DNA from: Hyphomicrobiales bacterium | GTDB lineage: Bacteria; Pseudomonadota; Alphaproteobacteria; Rhizobiales; Rhizobiaceae | Direction: 5' to 3' | DNA length: 64,000 nucleotides | Assembly: GCA_900472395.1 (NCBI GenBank) | Contig: UCHV01000036.1 | Location: 1-64,000 of the forward strand | Shown: piece after piece, positions 16,104 to 24,974 of the stretch | How positions within the stretch are numbered: the stretch's first letter is position 1 | Layout of the letters: every line of letters starts with the position of its first letter | Notes under the pieces: model-generated | What the model saw: only the letters and a program-made list of their open reading frames with translations | Told to the model about the DNA's origin: nothing | Database searches by the model: none | Translations under genes and position numbers: made by a program

Positions 16104-16811
16104 TCAAAGCTGCGCCGCCTCAAGCATCGCGACGATTTCACGATAACCGCGCGTTCTGGCATGCTGCAGCGGTGTCACGCCGTCCTTGTCGGCCAGTTCG
16201 CGTCTGGCGCCGGCATCGAGCAACAGCCTGACGATCTGCTGGTGGCGAGGGCCGCCATCGCTCAGGATGATGGCTTCGAGAAGTGCGGTCCAGCCGAGAT
16301 TGTTGACGTGATTTACATCGACGCCGGCATCGATCAGGGTCTTGACCGTTTCCACATGACCGCGCTCCGACGCCGGGATGAGCGCCGTGCCGCCGTACCG
16401 GTTGGTGCTCTTGAGATTTGCTCCGTGCGAAAGCGTCATGTGCAGGATTTCGAGATGGCCGCGCGCGCCGGCGTAGAGGTAAGGGCTGTCCTGAATGGCG
16501 TCCTTGGCGTTTACATCGGCACCGGCCTCGATCAACAGTTTTGCCGTTGCGATATCGTTGGCGCGGGTAGCGATGAGAAGAGCGGTCTGGCCGTTGTCGC
16601 CGCGCTTTTCGAGAGCCGCCCCGTCCCTGATGAGAGAGGCAACGGATCGGCTGTTGCCGCTCTGAGCCGCTTCCAGCAACGCATTGGTGTCGGTATCGGC
16701 CATGGCGGGCTCCATGAAAAGGGGGATCATCAAGGCCGTCGCCATTGTCAGTCGCGACGATGCTGCGAGGAAACGGCGTTTTATTGGCAATCCCGGTTTG
16801 GTGGTGATCAT
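16104..16811 (-). CDS. exported ankyrin-repeat protein
   Basis: The 235-residue product has an N-terminal signal peptide (basic start, hydrophobic stretch, cleavage probably after PAMA) followed by about six ankyrin repeats, seen as recurring GADVNAKD, GANLKSTNRYGGTALI, GVDVNHVNNLGWTALLEA and DGVTPLQHARTRGY. It is likely a periplasmic protein-binding scaffold; rhizobial relatives are sometimes linked to catalase or stress genes, which are not present here. The start at 16811 gives the signal peptide; upstream in-frame codons would spoil it. A 190-base AT-rich region separates it from the DUF4259 gene. Confidence 0.85.
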   Translation of the reverse strand: MITTKPGLPIKRRFLAASSRLTMATALMIPLFMEPAMADTDTNALLEAAQSGNSRSVASLIRDGAALEKRGDNGQTALLIATRANDIATAKLLIEAGADVNAKDAIQDSPYLYAGARGHLEILHMTLSHGANLKSTNRYGGTALIPASERGHVETVKTLIDAGVDVNHVNNLGWTALLEAIILSDGGPRHQQIVRLLLDAGARRELADKDGVTPLQHARTRGYREIVAMLEAAQL

Positions 16812-17000
16812 ATCGGGTCCGTTACGTTCAATCTTCGGCGAAAGGTAAAATGAATCGCATGGTGACCGACGAGGCAAGTGATAATCGACGGTATGCCGGA
16901 TGGACTGAAGAGTGGAAATTTATATTATATCAGTGACTTGATAGCGGATTGGATAAGTATTTTATGAGCTTGCTTGATCAATTTTTGGAGAGAGAACGAC

Positions 17001-17411
17001 ATGGGCGCTTGGGGTGCAGGTATCTTTGATAGCGATGAAACGCTCGATCTCATGACTGAGATGTTGCAGCGGTCAGATCCGCGCAACGACATTCGTCAGG
17101 GGTTTGCCGTCGTAAACAGGGCCGAATACGTCGAAGTTACCGACGGAGAGGCTGCGTTGGTGTTTGCAGCCATAGTCAAGGCAGTCCTTTTTAAGGAACC
17201 TCTTGAACCTTCGCAGGATGCCGAATGGACCGCATGGCTGCAGCGGATTGCCGGACTGGAGATGACGGATCTGGTGGCGCCAGCGATAAGAGCCTGCCGG
17301 CGGGTGCTTGCCGACGGAAGCGAACTTGCGGAACTCTGGACGGACAATGAAGAAATGTATCCGGTGTGGAAAGGCAATGTGGAGGCCATCATACGCGGCT
17401 TGGAACGTTAG
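17001..17411 (+). CDS. DUF4259 domain protein
   Basis: The 136-residue protein begins with MGAWGAGIFDSDETLDLM, the diagnostic start of DUF4259 proteins, and continues as an acidic helical domain. The function is unknown. I chose the ATG at 17001 because this is the family's usual first residue and GGAGAGA lies ten bases upstream; in-frame codons further upstream are AT-rich leader. The next gene begins about 110 bases later on the same strand. Confidence 0.85.
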   Translation: MGAWGAGIFDSDETLDLMTEMLQRSDPRNDIRQGFAVVNRAEYVEVTDGEAALVFAAIVKAVLFKEPLEPSQDAEWTAWLQRIAGLEMTDLVAPAIRACRRVLADGSELAELWTDNEEMYPVWKGNVEAIIRGLER

Positions 17412-17520
17412 GAGAATTCGGCCGAGAAGGGATGAAAATTGAAGCCGCTTGGGGGTGGTGACGCAAAACCTTCAATTGTCGCAGGTAGTTACGTCCGCAA
17501 CTTCTTTGAGGACGTTTACA

Positions 17521-18210
17521 TTGTCATATCCGGACCGCACCATTGCGATAGAAAAACTCGCCGCCGCCGTTTTATCGGTCGATCTAGACAGACCGGTGCG
17601 AGTGGCGGTCGACGGTCGGACGGCGTCTGGAAAAACGACGCTGGCGGATGAACTCGCCGATACCCTGACGGCTAAGGGGAGGGATATCATTCGCACCTCG
17701 GTCGATGGGTTTCACAAGTCGAAAGCGGAACGTTATGCGCGCGGCCGGTACTCGCCTGAAGGCTATTACCATGACGGCCGCGACCTCTCCGCGATCAAGG
17801 CCCTTTTGCTCGCGCCGCTGGGACCGGCCGGCAATCGGGAATATCGCACGGCCTCTTTCGACCTCCATAAAGATGAGCCGATCACTCAATCGGCGACGAT
17901 TGCAATGGCCGATGCCATTCTGATCGTGGATGGCACTTTTCTTCAGAGGCCGGAACTGATCGATAGCTGGGATCTGACGATTTTCGTGGAGACGACGGTG
18001 GAAGTGTCCGCTGAGCGCGGCGCAAGACGCGACGCCGGGTTATTGGGAGGTGTCGATGCGGCGCGTGAACTTTATGCCGCACGGTATCAGCCCGCTTACA
18101 GACTTTACGAAAATCTATGTGCTCCCGGAAAGATTGCAGATGCGATCTTTGGGAATGACGATTTCGAACACCCGGCGCTGGAGATTCGAGCGGGTGGCCG
18201 GTTGGCATAA
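17521..18210 (+). CDS. uridine-kinase-like P-loop nucleoside/sugar kinase
   Basis: The 229-residue protein has Walker A GRTASGKTT (residues 32-40), a DGFHKSKAERY segment resembling the nucleoside-binding loop of uridine kinase/phosphoribulokinase-type enzymes, the hydrophobic Walker B ILIVDGTFL and an RRD-type lid (RGARRDAG). It probably phosphorylates a small metabolite; uridine is not certain. The start is likely the TTG at 17521 with GAGGA eight bases upstream. An in-frame TTG at 17449 would add 24 residues with no family resemblance. Confidence 0.8.
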   Translation: MSYPDRTIAIEKLAAAVLSVDLDRPVRVAVDGRTASGKTTLADELADTLTAKGRDIIRTSVDGFHKSKAERYARGRYSPEGYYHDGRDLSAIKALLLAPLGPAGNREYRTASFDLHKDEPITQSATIAMADAILIVDGTFLQRPELIDSWDLTIFVETTVEVSAERGARRDAGLLGGVDAARELYAARYQPAYRLYENLCAPGKIADAIFGNDDFEHPALEIRAGGRLA

Positions 18211-18410
18211 TGGGCCACATCAGCCCTCCATAACCCTTCGCGCTTGACCCGGCCGACAAAGTCGGTAGCCTGCTTTCCGTCTGAAACAGGTCAGGTTCGG
18301 GAAGGTTGGCCCGGCCCATCTGTCATGGAGGTCCTTCCGTCATTCCGGTGGCGGCCCAAGGCTATCACGGCGTCTGCATGGTGCAGGCCTCGATAGAAAG
18401 GGTTTGGGAT

Positions 18411-18833
18411 ATGAAACCGCGTATTTCCGTCATTACATTGGGCGTTGCCGATCTCGAAAAATCGCTTGTGTTTTATCGCGATGGTCTTGGTCTGCCGACC
18501 GACGGCATTATCGGGCGTGAGTTCGAGCATGGCGCCGTAGCATTCTTCGATCTCTCGGGCGGCTTGAAGCTGGCTCTGTGGGCGCAGGACGATATCGCCC
18601 ATGATACCGGCCTGCCGAAACAGGCGGGCAGCCCGACGTCATTCACCATCGGGCATAACGTGCGCCGGCGCGAGGAGGTTGACGCCGTGATGGCCGCGGC
18701 TGAAGAGGCCGGTGCCCATATCGTGAAGGTTGCGCAGGATACGTTTTACGGCGGTTACGCCGGCTATTTCAACGACCTGGACGGGCATGTCTGGGAAGTG
18801 GTCTGGAACCCGCAATTGCTGCCGCAGGAGTGA
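18411..18833 (+). CDS. VOC-superfamily (glyoxalase-like) protein
   Basis: The 140-residue protein folds as paired beta-alpha-beta-beta-beta units: ISVITLGVADLEKSLVFYRDGLGLP opens the first, and the second closes with GGYAGYFNDLDGHVWEVVWNP, whose Glu is the usual metal ligand. It could be a glyoxalase, dioxygenase or resistance protein; none of the specific signatures decides. ATG at 18411. The 200-base leader contains hairpin-forming sequence described separately. It is followed by a convergent DD-carboxypeptidase gene. Confidence 0.85.
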   Translation: MKPRISVITLGVADLEKSLVFYRDGLGLPTDGIIGREFEHGAVAFFDLSGGLKLALWAQDDIAHDTGLPKQAGSPTSFTIGHNVRRREEVDAVMAAAEEAGAHIVKVAQDTFYGGYAGYFNDLDGHVWEVVWNPQLLPQE

Positions 18834-18896
18834 GGGCGCGACAAACGGTGATGCCGGTCAGATCGGCGACGTATGGGTCGTCGAGCTGATCCGTCG

Positions 18897-19958
18897 TTAC
18901 TGGAATTCCGGCGGGCGTGGCCTTGGCAGCGGCACGTCTGCGACATTTTCCGTGGCCCAGGTGGTGATGGCGTGCACGAGGTTTGGGCTTTCCGCCTGCA
19001 GATAGCTGGGGTGGCCGGGCAGGCCCATTGGATACATGGCATCGCGCTCGGCCTCATAAGCTGCACTTGCAGGTGTGCAGAGTTTCACACGCATGTCCGG
19101 CGGCGTCAGATCGCTTCGGTTGGCGATGGCCTCGACACGGCCGGCGCCGGCCGGCAGACGGTTCTCGAAGGCTTCCGTCAGATATTGCGCGGAACGCTCG
19201 TTGCGCTCACGCTCGGTCGTCGCACCCATTATGACGACCATCAGGCTGCGGCCGTTGCGTTCCGTCAGGCCGACATAATTGCGGCCCGAGGCGCAGAGGA
19301 AGCCAGTCTTCATGCCGATCGTGCCGGGATAACGCGTGAGCAGAAGGTTGTTGGATTTGACTTCCTTGCCATCGAACGAAACGGCAGTCGCCTGGAAGAA
19401 CCTTTCGTATTCCGGAAAGGCGCGGGCGATTTCCATGCCGAGAATGGCGAGGTCGCGTGCCGTCGTGTAATTGTCCTTGTCGAACAGGCCGTTCGGACTG
19501 GCGAAGTGGGTTCCGGTCATGCCGAGGCGTTCGGCCTCCGCATTCATGCGGCGAATGAAGGCCGGCAGATCGCCGCCAACCTTTTCAGCCAGCGCCACGG
19601 CGACATCGTTGGCGGAAGCGACGAGCGCGCCATAAAGTGCGTCTTCCAGCGTCATCGTGCGGCCGAAGGTGAGGCCGGATTCAAGAAAGGCCTGCTTGGC
19701 CGCATTGCGGGTGATCATGACCGGTGTATCGAGCTTCACTTCGCCAGCGCGCAGTGCTTCGAAGGTGACCAGCGCGGTCATCAGCTTGGTGGTGGAGGCC
19801 GGATACCACGGGGCGCCTGCATCTTCCTGATAGAGCACTTCATGGCTGGCCGTATCGACGATGAGGACCGGCGTCGCATGCGCTGCCGTCCAGGGAAAAA
19901 CCGCGGCAAGACACAGGAATGTTTTCAGCGATCGTCCGGTCAATTTGCTCATGGCCAT
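18897..19958 (-). CDS. D-alanyl-D-alanine carboxypeptidase, low-molecular-weight PBP
   Basis: The 353-residue protein carries a signal peptide (FLCLAAVFPWTAAHA) and the three penicillin-binding motifs in order: STTK (nucleophile Ser, near residue 54), SAND and KTG (MKTGF). It belongs to the PBP5/DacF group that trims the terminal D-alanine from peptidoglycan stem peptides in the periplasm. The C-terminus after residue 280 is Pro-rich, with no clear amphipathic membrane anchor. The ATG at 19958 has GGAG eight bases upstream. It is transcribed divergently from the I78 inhibitor gene. Confidence 0.92.
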   Translation of the reverse strand: MAMSKLTGRSLKTFLCLAAVFPWTAAHATPVLIVDTASHEVLYQEDAGAPWYPASTTKLMTALVTFEALRAGEVKLDTPVMITRNAAKQAFLESGLTFGRTMTLEDALYGALVASANDVAVALAEKVGGDLPAFIRRMNAEAERLGMTGTHFASPNGLFDKDNYTTARDLAILGMEIARAFPEYERFFQATAVSFDGKEVKSNNLLLTRYPGTIGMKTGFLCASGRNYVGLTERNGRSLMVVIMGATTERERNERSAQYLTEAFENRLPAGAGRVEAIANRSDLTPPDMRVKLCTPASAAYEAERDAMYPMGLPGHPSYLQAESPNLVHAITTWATENVADVPLPRPRPPEFQ

Positions 19959-20122
19959 GCTTCAGTCTCCAACAGGTGCTTCCACTTAGGAAAATTAGTG
20001 AATGCTGGCAATGTTGTGCACGGCCTGAAAGCGGGTGGCGGTGCTCGCAAATCGACGGTGTTGCCGTAATGTCGGCACAGAAGTCGTCGAGGTTGCGGCG
20101 CAGTTCCCTTTGGAGGATGGCG

Positions 20123-20407
20123 ATGAAGATTTTGGTAACCCTGTTTGCGCTTTCAGGTTTCGTGATGAGCGGACCGGCAGCGGCATTTGCTGCGCCGGCC
20201 AAAACCAAGACCTGCAATGCGCAGGCGGCGCAAAAGCTGGTGGGCAAAAAGAAACCGAGCGATGCGCGCGCAAAGCGGCTGACGGGCGCTGTGAGCGTGC
20301 GCCAGATTGGCCCCGGCGACATGGTGACGATGGATTTTCGTGAGGATCGGATAACGATCGAGACCGATCCGGCGAGCGGAAAGGTGGTGCGCGCCAAATG
20401 CGGGTGA
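20123..20407 (+). CDS. I78-family peptidase inhibitor, exported
   Basis: The 94-residue protein has a signal peptide (MKILVTLFALSGFVMSGPAA) and the I78 fold signature: CNAQAAQKLVGKK near the start, then VRQIGPGDMVTMDFREDRI and a terminal CG that can pair with the first cysteine. I78 proteins inhibit serine proteases or bind cell-surface targets. Start at ATG 20123, six bases after GGAGG; the ATG at 20117 touches that site. Confidence 0.85.
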   Translation: MKILVTLFALSGFVMSGPAAAFAAPAKTKTCNAQAAQKLVGKKKPSDARAKRLTGAVSVRQIGPGDMVTMDFREDRITIETDPASGKVVRAKCG

Positions 20408-20501
20408 GGGTGTCGGACACACTCGCGGCACGCTTTCGCTTGATACGCGCCTGAAAAACGCTACCCTCGGTAGAACCTGATGGCTTTTGTGGAGGATGAA
20501 A

Positions 20502-20723
20502 ATGTCCCGAACCAGCGTCTGGATTTCGATGGTATCCTGGGCCGTATCGGCGTTGCTTCTTGCTTGGGCGAGCGTTCGCGTGACGAGCGCCGTCTATCCC
20601 GACCTGCATGCCGGCCTGCTTCTGATGGTCTGGATTTTTGCGGTGCAGGCGGTTTACGGCTTGCGCAGTTTCGCGCGCCGGCGCGGCTGGGCGATGGCGT
20701 CCTATGCGCCGGTGAAGGAGTGA
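20502..20723 (+). CDS. small two-segment membrane protein
   Basis: The 73-residue protein has two hydrophobic stretches (VWISMVSWAVSALLLAWASV and AGLLLMVWIFAVQAVYGL) and a basic C-terminus (RSFARRRGW). No family is recognised. ATG at 20502 is six bases from GGAGG. A terminator follows at once. It is probably an inner-membrane protein of unknown role. Confidence 0.65.
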   Translation: MSRTSVWISMVSWAVSALLLAWASVRVTSAVYPDLHAGLLLMVWIFAVQAVYGLRSFARRRGWAMASYAPVKE

Positions 20724-20731
20724 TCCAGTAT

Positions 20732-20762
20732 AAAAAAAGCGCCCCCGTTTTCAGGGAGCGCC
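20732..20762 (-). terminator. intrinsic terminator of the symporter gene
   Basis: On the minus strand GGCGCTCCCT, a loop and GGGGGCGC are followed by a run of seven T, right after the symporter's stop codon. The A-run on the plus side means it may also end the small membrane-protein transcript. Confidence 0.85.
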
Positions 20763-20790
20763 ATATTGGTGAAGCCGAAGGCCGTTTCGG

Positions 20791-22155
20791 TCAGGCCGGC
20801 TGGACTTCGCGTTCGTCAAGCGTCTCGATACCCTTGACGTTGTCATAGGCTGACTGATCCAGAATGCCTTCGCGCTTGGCAACGATGGTCGGCACGAGAG
20901 CCTGGCCGGCAACGTTGACGGCCGTGCGACCCATGTCGAGGATGGGATCGATGGCCAGCAGAAGGCCCACGCCTTCGAGCGGAAGTCCGAGAGTGGAAAG
21001 CGTCAGCGTCAGCATGACCACGGCGCCGGTGAGGCCGGCGGTGGCGGCGGAACCGAGAACCGACACGAAGACGATCAGGAAATATTCCTGGAGCCCAAGC
21101 GGTACCTGATAGAACTGCGCGATGAAGATGGCCGAGATCGCCGGGTAAATGGCGGCGCAGCCGTCCATCTTGGTGGTGGCGCCGAGAGGAACGGAGAAGG
21201 CCGCATATTCGCGCGGCACGCCGAGCGCCTTTTCGGTGACTGCTTCGGTGACGGGCAGGGTGCCGATCGACGAACGCGAAACGAAGGCGAGCTGGATGGC
21301 CGGCCATGCGCCCGCAAAGAAGCGCGAGGGCTTCAGGCCGTGCGCGATGAGCAGCGCCGGGTAGACCACGAAGAGAACCAACGCGAGGCCGATATAGACG
21401 GCGGCCGCATACCAGGTGAGCTGCGACAGTGTCGTCCAGCCATACTGATCGACGGCGCGGCCGAGAAGACCGATCGTGCCGAGCGGTGTCAGGCGGATCA
21501 CCCACCACAGGATCTTGCGCACGACGGCGAGAAGCGACTGGTTGAAGGCGAGGAACGGTTCCGCTGCCTTGCCGGCTTTCAGCGCGGCAACGCCGAAGGC
21601 GATCGACACGACGAGCAACTGCAGGACGTTGAAGTTCAGCGAGGTGGAGGCTGCGCCGTTTACCAGCTTGGTCGAGGCTTCGAGGCCAAGCACGTTGGTC
21701 GGGATAAGGCCTTTGAGGAAATCAAGCCAGGAACCGGCCGAAGACGGCGCGCGGGCAGCCGCCTCGGTGACGGCGCTGTTGAGGCCGGGCTGGATGATGA
21801 GGCCGAGCGCAATGGCGATAACGACCGATATCAGCGCGGTAATGGCGAACCACAGCAGCGTCTGCCAGACCAGCTTGGCGGCGTTGTTGAGGTTTTTCAG
21901 GTTGGCGATCGACGCAACGATAGCGGTGAAAATAAGCGGCGGCACAAGCGCGCGCAGCAGCTGAACGAAGATCGTGCCGATGGTCTGCAGTGTGACCGAC
22001 AAGGCATTCTGGTTGCCGGCGGCATCAGGGCCGATATTGCGGGCGACGAGGCCAAGCGCCAGGCCGACAAGCATTGCGGCGAGAACCTGAAATCCAAAAT
22101 TGCTGTAAAAGGGCTTCCGGCTCGACGGAGCCGGAGAAGGGGATGCTGTGGGCAT
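20791..22155 (-). CDS. dicarboxylate/amino acid:cation symporter (DAACS)
   Basis: The 454-residue inner-membrane protein matches the glutamate/C4-dicarboxylate symporter fold: eight membrane segments, a serine-rich hairpin (SRSSIGTLPVT), KMDGCAAIYPA, and GAVVMLTLTLSTLGLPLEGVGLLLAIDPILDMGRTAVNVAG, with DMGRTxxNV the cation/substrate-binding segment. It imports C4-dicarboxylates or acidic amino acids with protons or sodium; the specificity is not readable. ATG at 22155 with GGAAAG upstream. Its promoter region contains two inverted repeats likely to be operators. Confidence 0.93.
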   Translation of the reverse strand: MPTASPSPAPSSRKPFYSNFGFQVLAAMLVGLALGLVARNIGPDAAGNQNALSVTLQTIGTIFVQLLRALVPPLIFTAIVASIANLKNLNNAAKLVWQTLLWFAITALISVVIAIALGLIIQPGLNSAVTEAAARAPSSAGSWLDFLKGLIPTNVLGLEASTKLVNGAASTSLNFNVLQLLVVSIAFGVAALKAGKAAEPFLAFNQSLLAVVRKILWWVIRLTPLGTIGLLGRAVDQYGWTTLSQLTWYAAAVYIGLALVLFVVYPALLIAHGLKPSRFFAGAWPAIQLAFVSRSSIGTLPVTEAVTEKALGVPREYAAFSVPLGATTKMDGCAAIYPAISAIFIAQFYQVPLGLQEYFLIVFVSVLGSAATAGLTGAVVMLTLTLSTLGLPLEGVGLLLAIDPILDMGRTAVNVAGQALVPTIVAKREGILDQSAYDNVKGIETLDEREVQPA

Positions 22156-22219
22156 TTACGAAACTTTCCAATGTGTCGATGCAAGGGCGGCGCATGCCTG
22201 CCGCCAACCCCTGCCTAAT

Positions 22220-22270
22220 ATTGGCCACAATAGGCCAATTTTTCGCAGAGTTAAGGTAGGAAATTCTACC
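22220..22270. promoter_or_regulatory. two inverted repeats in the symporter/GFA divergent region
   Basis: ATTGGCC-acaata-GGCCAAT (22220-22239) is a perfect 7-bp inverted repeat, and GGTAG-N6-CTACC (22255-22270) follows closely. Both lie 65-115 bases upstream of the symporter start, where operators are expected. The cognate regulators are unknown. Confidence 0.45.
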
Positions 22271-22449
22271 GTTTGACAAGTTGGCAGCGTGATTGTTCTT
22301 CGTTCTGTCGGGTCGACGCAATTTGGTTTCAGGGTCGACGTGGACAGCTCGTGCGGGCCTGCACTGCGCAACTTTTTGGCGCCGAAAACCATTGCATGAG
22401 GGCAGGCGGGCTTATCTGCCTTTTGCTGACCGAAACGGAGAACGGCGCG

Positions 22450-22842
22450 ATGGACGAAGTCGGCGGAGGTTGTCTTTGTGGAAATGTCAGGCTCGTGGCG
22501 GTCGGGCGCCCTTATCGCGTCGGCGTTTGCCATTGTTTCGATTGCCGCAAGCATAGCGGCGCACTGTTTCACGCCTCGGCGATCTTTCCTGAGGATGCGG
22601 TGACGATTGAAGGCGAAACCCGTGCCTATCGCGGCCGGCATTTCTGCCCCGATTGCGGCTCCTCGGTTTTCGGACGCAGTGGCGATGAGATCGAGGTCAA
22701 TCTCGGCAGCCTCGACGAGATCGACCGTTTCCGGCCGAGCTACGAATTGTGGAGGATACGCCGCGAAGGCTGGCTACCGGAGTTTCCTGTGGCAACCCGC
22801 TACGAGCGAGATCGCGAGCGTATGTCGCGGACGGAAAATTAG
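22450..22842 (+). CDS. GFA-family (glutathione-dependent formaldehyde-activating enzyme-like) protein
   Basis: The 130-residue zinc-binding protein has the GFA cysteine pattern: GGCLCGNVR, then CHCFDCRKHSG, and CPDCGSSVF. Despite the family name, most members have no proven formaldehyde role. ATG at 22450. It ends tail-to-tail with, and overlapping by four bases, the next minus-strand gene. It is separated from the symporter gene by a divergent region of about 290 bases. Confidence 0.88.
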   Translation: MDEVGGGCLCGNVRLVAVGRPYRVGVCHCFDCRKHSGALFHASAIFPEDAVTIEGETRAYRGRHFCPDCGSSVFGRSGDEIEVNLGSLDEIDRFRPSYELWRIRREGWLPEFPVATRYERDRERMSRTEN

Positions 22843-23312
22843 CCGCGTATTGCCGCCTCGATCTTGGCGACATCGATCTTGCGCATCGTCATCATCGCGT
22901 CGAACGCGCGTTTTGCGGTAGTTCCGCCTTCCCGCATCGCATCCATCAGGACACGTGGCGTGATCTGCCATGAAAGCCCCCACTTGTCCTTGCACCACCC
23001 GCATTCGCTCTCCTGCCCGCCATTGCCGACGATGGCATTCCAGTAACGGTCGGTTTCTTCCTGGTTATCGGTCGAGATCTGGAAGGAAAAGGCTTCGGTA
23101 TGCCTGAATTGCGGGCCGCCGTTCAGGCCCATGCAGTGGATGCCGAGCACGGTAAATTCGACGACGAGTACATCGCCCTGGTGTCCGTCCGGAAAATCGC
23201 CGGGTGCGCGAATGATCTTGCCGACAGCGCTGTCGGGAAAGGTTTCTGCGTAAAAACGGGCGGCTTCTTCCGCTTGCTTGTCATACCAGAGGCAAATTCT
23301 GTTCTTTGTCAT
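22839..23312 (-). CDS. PhnB-like VOC protein
   Basis: The 157-residue protein resembles the PhnB/3-demethylubiquinone-methyltransferase-like VOC group: ICLWYDKQAEEAARFYAETFPDS at the start, FTVLGIHCMGLNGGPQFRHTEAFSFQI in the middle, CGWCKDKWGLSWQITPRVL near the end. The methyltransferase name of the family is not supported by a SAM-binding site, so the function is open. ATG at 23312 has GGAGGAG seven bases upstream. Confidence 0.88.
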   Translation of the reverse strand: MTKNRICLWYDKQAEEAARFYAETFPDSAVGKIIRAPGDFPDGHQGDVLVVEFTVLGIHCMGLNGGPQFRHTEAFSFQISTDNQEETDRYWNAIVGNGGQESECGWCKDKWGLSWQITPRVLMDAMREGGTTAKRAFDAMMTMRKIDVAKIEAAIRG

Positions 23313-23558
23313 GACGGGTCTCCTCCCTGTCGTTCCAACCTCTTCCCAAGGGTGAGGTAAGGGCCATGCGGCATTTCGCCAGTGCAAATGCGTGAAATTA
23401 GACTTTTCGGCTGTGGGAAAGCCGGAAAAGCCCGATGACAGCGGGGCGAGTTCGGATTAACCAAGGTTTTTGCGAGCCGATAGCTGCGACCGACGGATCA
23501 TGCCGATCGCCTATCCGCGAAGCGCAATTTTTTGCATCCACGCCTCCGACCGAAATTG

Positions 23559-23606
23559 TATAAAGGCACGCGGCCAAAACGTGTGCCGGGTCGTCTGGCG
23601 GGACCA
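23559..23606 (+). ncRNA. structured leader of the nucleobase permease gene, candidate xanthine-type riboswitch
   Basis: Seventeen bases before the permease ATG lies a compact two-hairpin structure. The first stem pairs GGCACGCG (23565-23572) with CGTGTGCC (23580-23587), eight pairs including one G-U. It is followed directly by GGGTCGTCTGGCGGGACC, in which GGTC can pair with GACC. A conserved-looking GTATAAA precedes the first stem. Proteobacterial xanthine/urate-sensing (NMT1-type) riboswitches occur upstream of such permeases; this assignment is from context and partial memory of the motif, not a model search. Placement next to the start suggests control of translation initiation. Confidence 0.45.
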
Positions 23607-23622
23607 ACAGACGGGGCACATC

Positions 23623-24954
23623 ATGAGCGATACGGGTGGTTATTTTCCGCGCTGGCGGCTGAAGACGGAAGGGCGCATTCAGCCCGACGAACGTCTGCCG
23701 GCAGGACAGACGGTGGTGCTGGGTTTCCAGCATGTGGTGGCGATGTTCGGTTCGACCGTGCTGGCGCCGATGATCATGGGTTTCGACCCCAACGTGTCGA
23801 TCCTGTTTTCCGGCATCTCGACGCTGATCTTCTTCATTGCCGTCGGTGGCCGCGTCCCGAGCTATCTCGGCTCGTCCTTCGCCTTCATCGGGCCCGTTCT
23901 GGTGGCAACCGCCGCGGCGGCCGGCGCGCCTAACCCCAATATCGCGCTTGCTCTGGGCGGTATCATCGCGGCCGGCGCGCTCTACGCCATGATCGGCATC
24001 ATCGTGATGATGGCTGGCCATCGCTGGATCGAAATGCTCATGCCGCCGGTGCTGACCGGTGCCATCGTCGCCGCGATCGGTCTCGTACTCGCACCGATCG
24101 CCATCGCCAGTGCGTCCGGCACCGGCCCGACAAGCCCTGACGGCAGCCAGCTTTCGCGCTGGGTGGCAATCGCCACCGTCGCCGCTGTCGGTCTTGTCGC
24201 CGTTTACGCGCCGGGTCTCGTGCGTCGTCTGCCGATCCTGATCGGCGGCGCATTTGCCTATCTGCTTTATCTCACGCTGGCGAACGGCATGGGTTACGGT
24301 ACGCCGATCGATTTTTCCGGCGTTGCCGCCGCCGCGTGGTTCGGCATGCCGACGTTCACCGCGCCGGTCTTCTCTGCTTCGGCCGTCACGCTCATCGCGC
24401 CTGTCGTCGTCATCCTGGTTGCCGAAAACCTCGGACATATCAAGGCCATCGGCGCCATGACCGGCCGCAATCTCGATCCTTATCTCGGCCGCGCATTCAT
24501 CGGTGACGGCGTCGCGACGATGTTCTCCGGTTTCTTCGGCGGCACCGGCATGACGACCTATGCGGAAAACATGGGCGTGATGGCGGTCACCCGCATCTTC
24601 TCGACGCTGGTCTTCCTCGTGGCGGCGGCGGTCGCCATCCTGCTCGGCTTCTCCCCGAAATTCGGCGCGCTGATCCAGACCATTCCGGGCCCTGTTCTGG
24701 GCGGACTTTCCATCGTCGTCTTCGGCCTCATCGCCGCCACTGCCGGCCGCATCTGGGTTGAAAACAAGGTGGACTTTTCCGAACCGCGCAACCTGATCAC
24801 GGTTGGCGTGGCGCTGGTTCTGGGTGCCGGCAATTTCAAGCTGGATGTCGGCGGCTTCACGCTTGACGGGATCGGTACCGCCACGATCGGCGCGATCATC
24901 CTTTACCACGTGCTCGGTTGGGCAAGCCCGCGCAAGGACGCGGAAAACCTCTGA
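23623..24954 (+). CDS. NCS2-family nucleobase (uracil/xanthine) permease
   Basis: The 443-residue inner-membrane protein belongs to nucleobase:cation symporter-2. It has about 12-14 membrane segments and family blocks GFQHVVAMFGSTVLAPMIMGF, PSYLGSSFAFIGPV, VVILVAENLGHIKAIG (the conserved Glu of the substrate site), FSGFFGGTGMTTYAENMGV and GPVLGGLSIVVFGLIA. The order resembles UraA-type uracil transporters, but xanthine is also possible. ATG at 23623. A structured leader precedes it and an intrinsic terminator follows, so it is monocistronic. Confidence 0.92.
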   Translation: MSDTGGYFPRWRLKTEGRIQPDERLPAGQTVVLGFQHVVAMFGSTVLAPMIMGFDPNVSILFSGISTLIFFIAVGGRVPSYLGSSFAFIGPVLVATAAAAGAPNPNIALALGGIIAAGALYAMIGIIVMMAGHRWIEMLMPPVLTGAIVAAIGLVLAPIAIASASGTGPTSPDGSQLSRWVAIATVAAVGLVAVYAPGLVRRLPILIGGAFAYLLYLTLANGMGYGTPIDFSGVAAAAWFGMPTFTAPVFSASAVTLIAPVVVILVAENLGHIKAIGAMTGRNLDPYLGRAFIGDGVATMFSGFFGGTGMTTYAENMGVMAVTRIFSTLVFLVAAAVAILLGFSPKFGALIQTIPGPVLGGLSIVVFGLIAATAGRIWVENKVDFSEPRNLITVGVALVLGAGNFKLDVGGFTLDGIGTATIGAIILYHVLGWASPRKDAENL

Positions 24955-24974
24955 GCTGACGATCAGTGATGGTG

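Noticed and set aside
18270..18320. Segment resembling the SRP RNA core or part of a TPP riboswitch
   Set aside because: The SRP consensus GGAAGNAGCAGCC is not complete, and the TPP second half (GGxTAATxCC) is missing on either strand.
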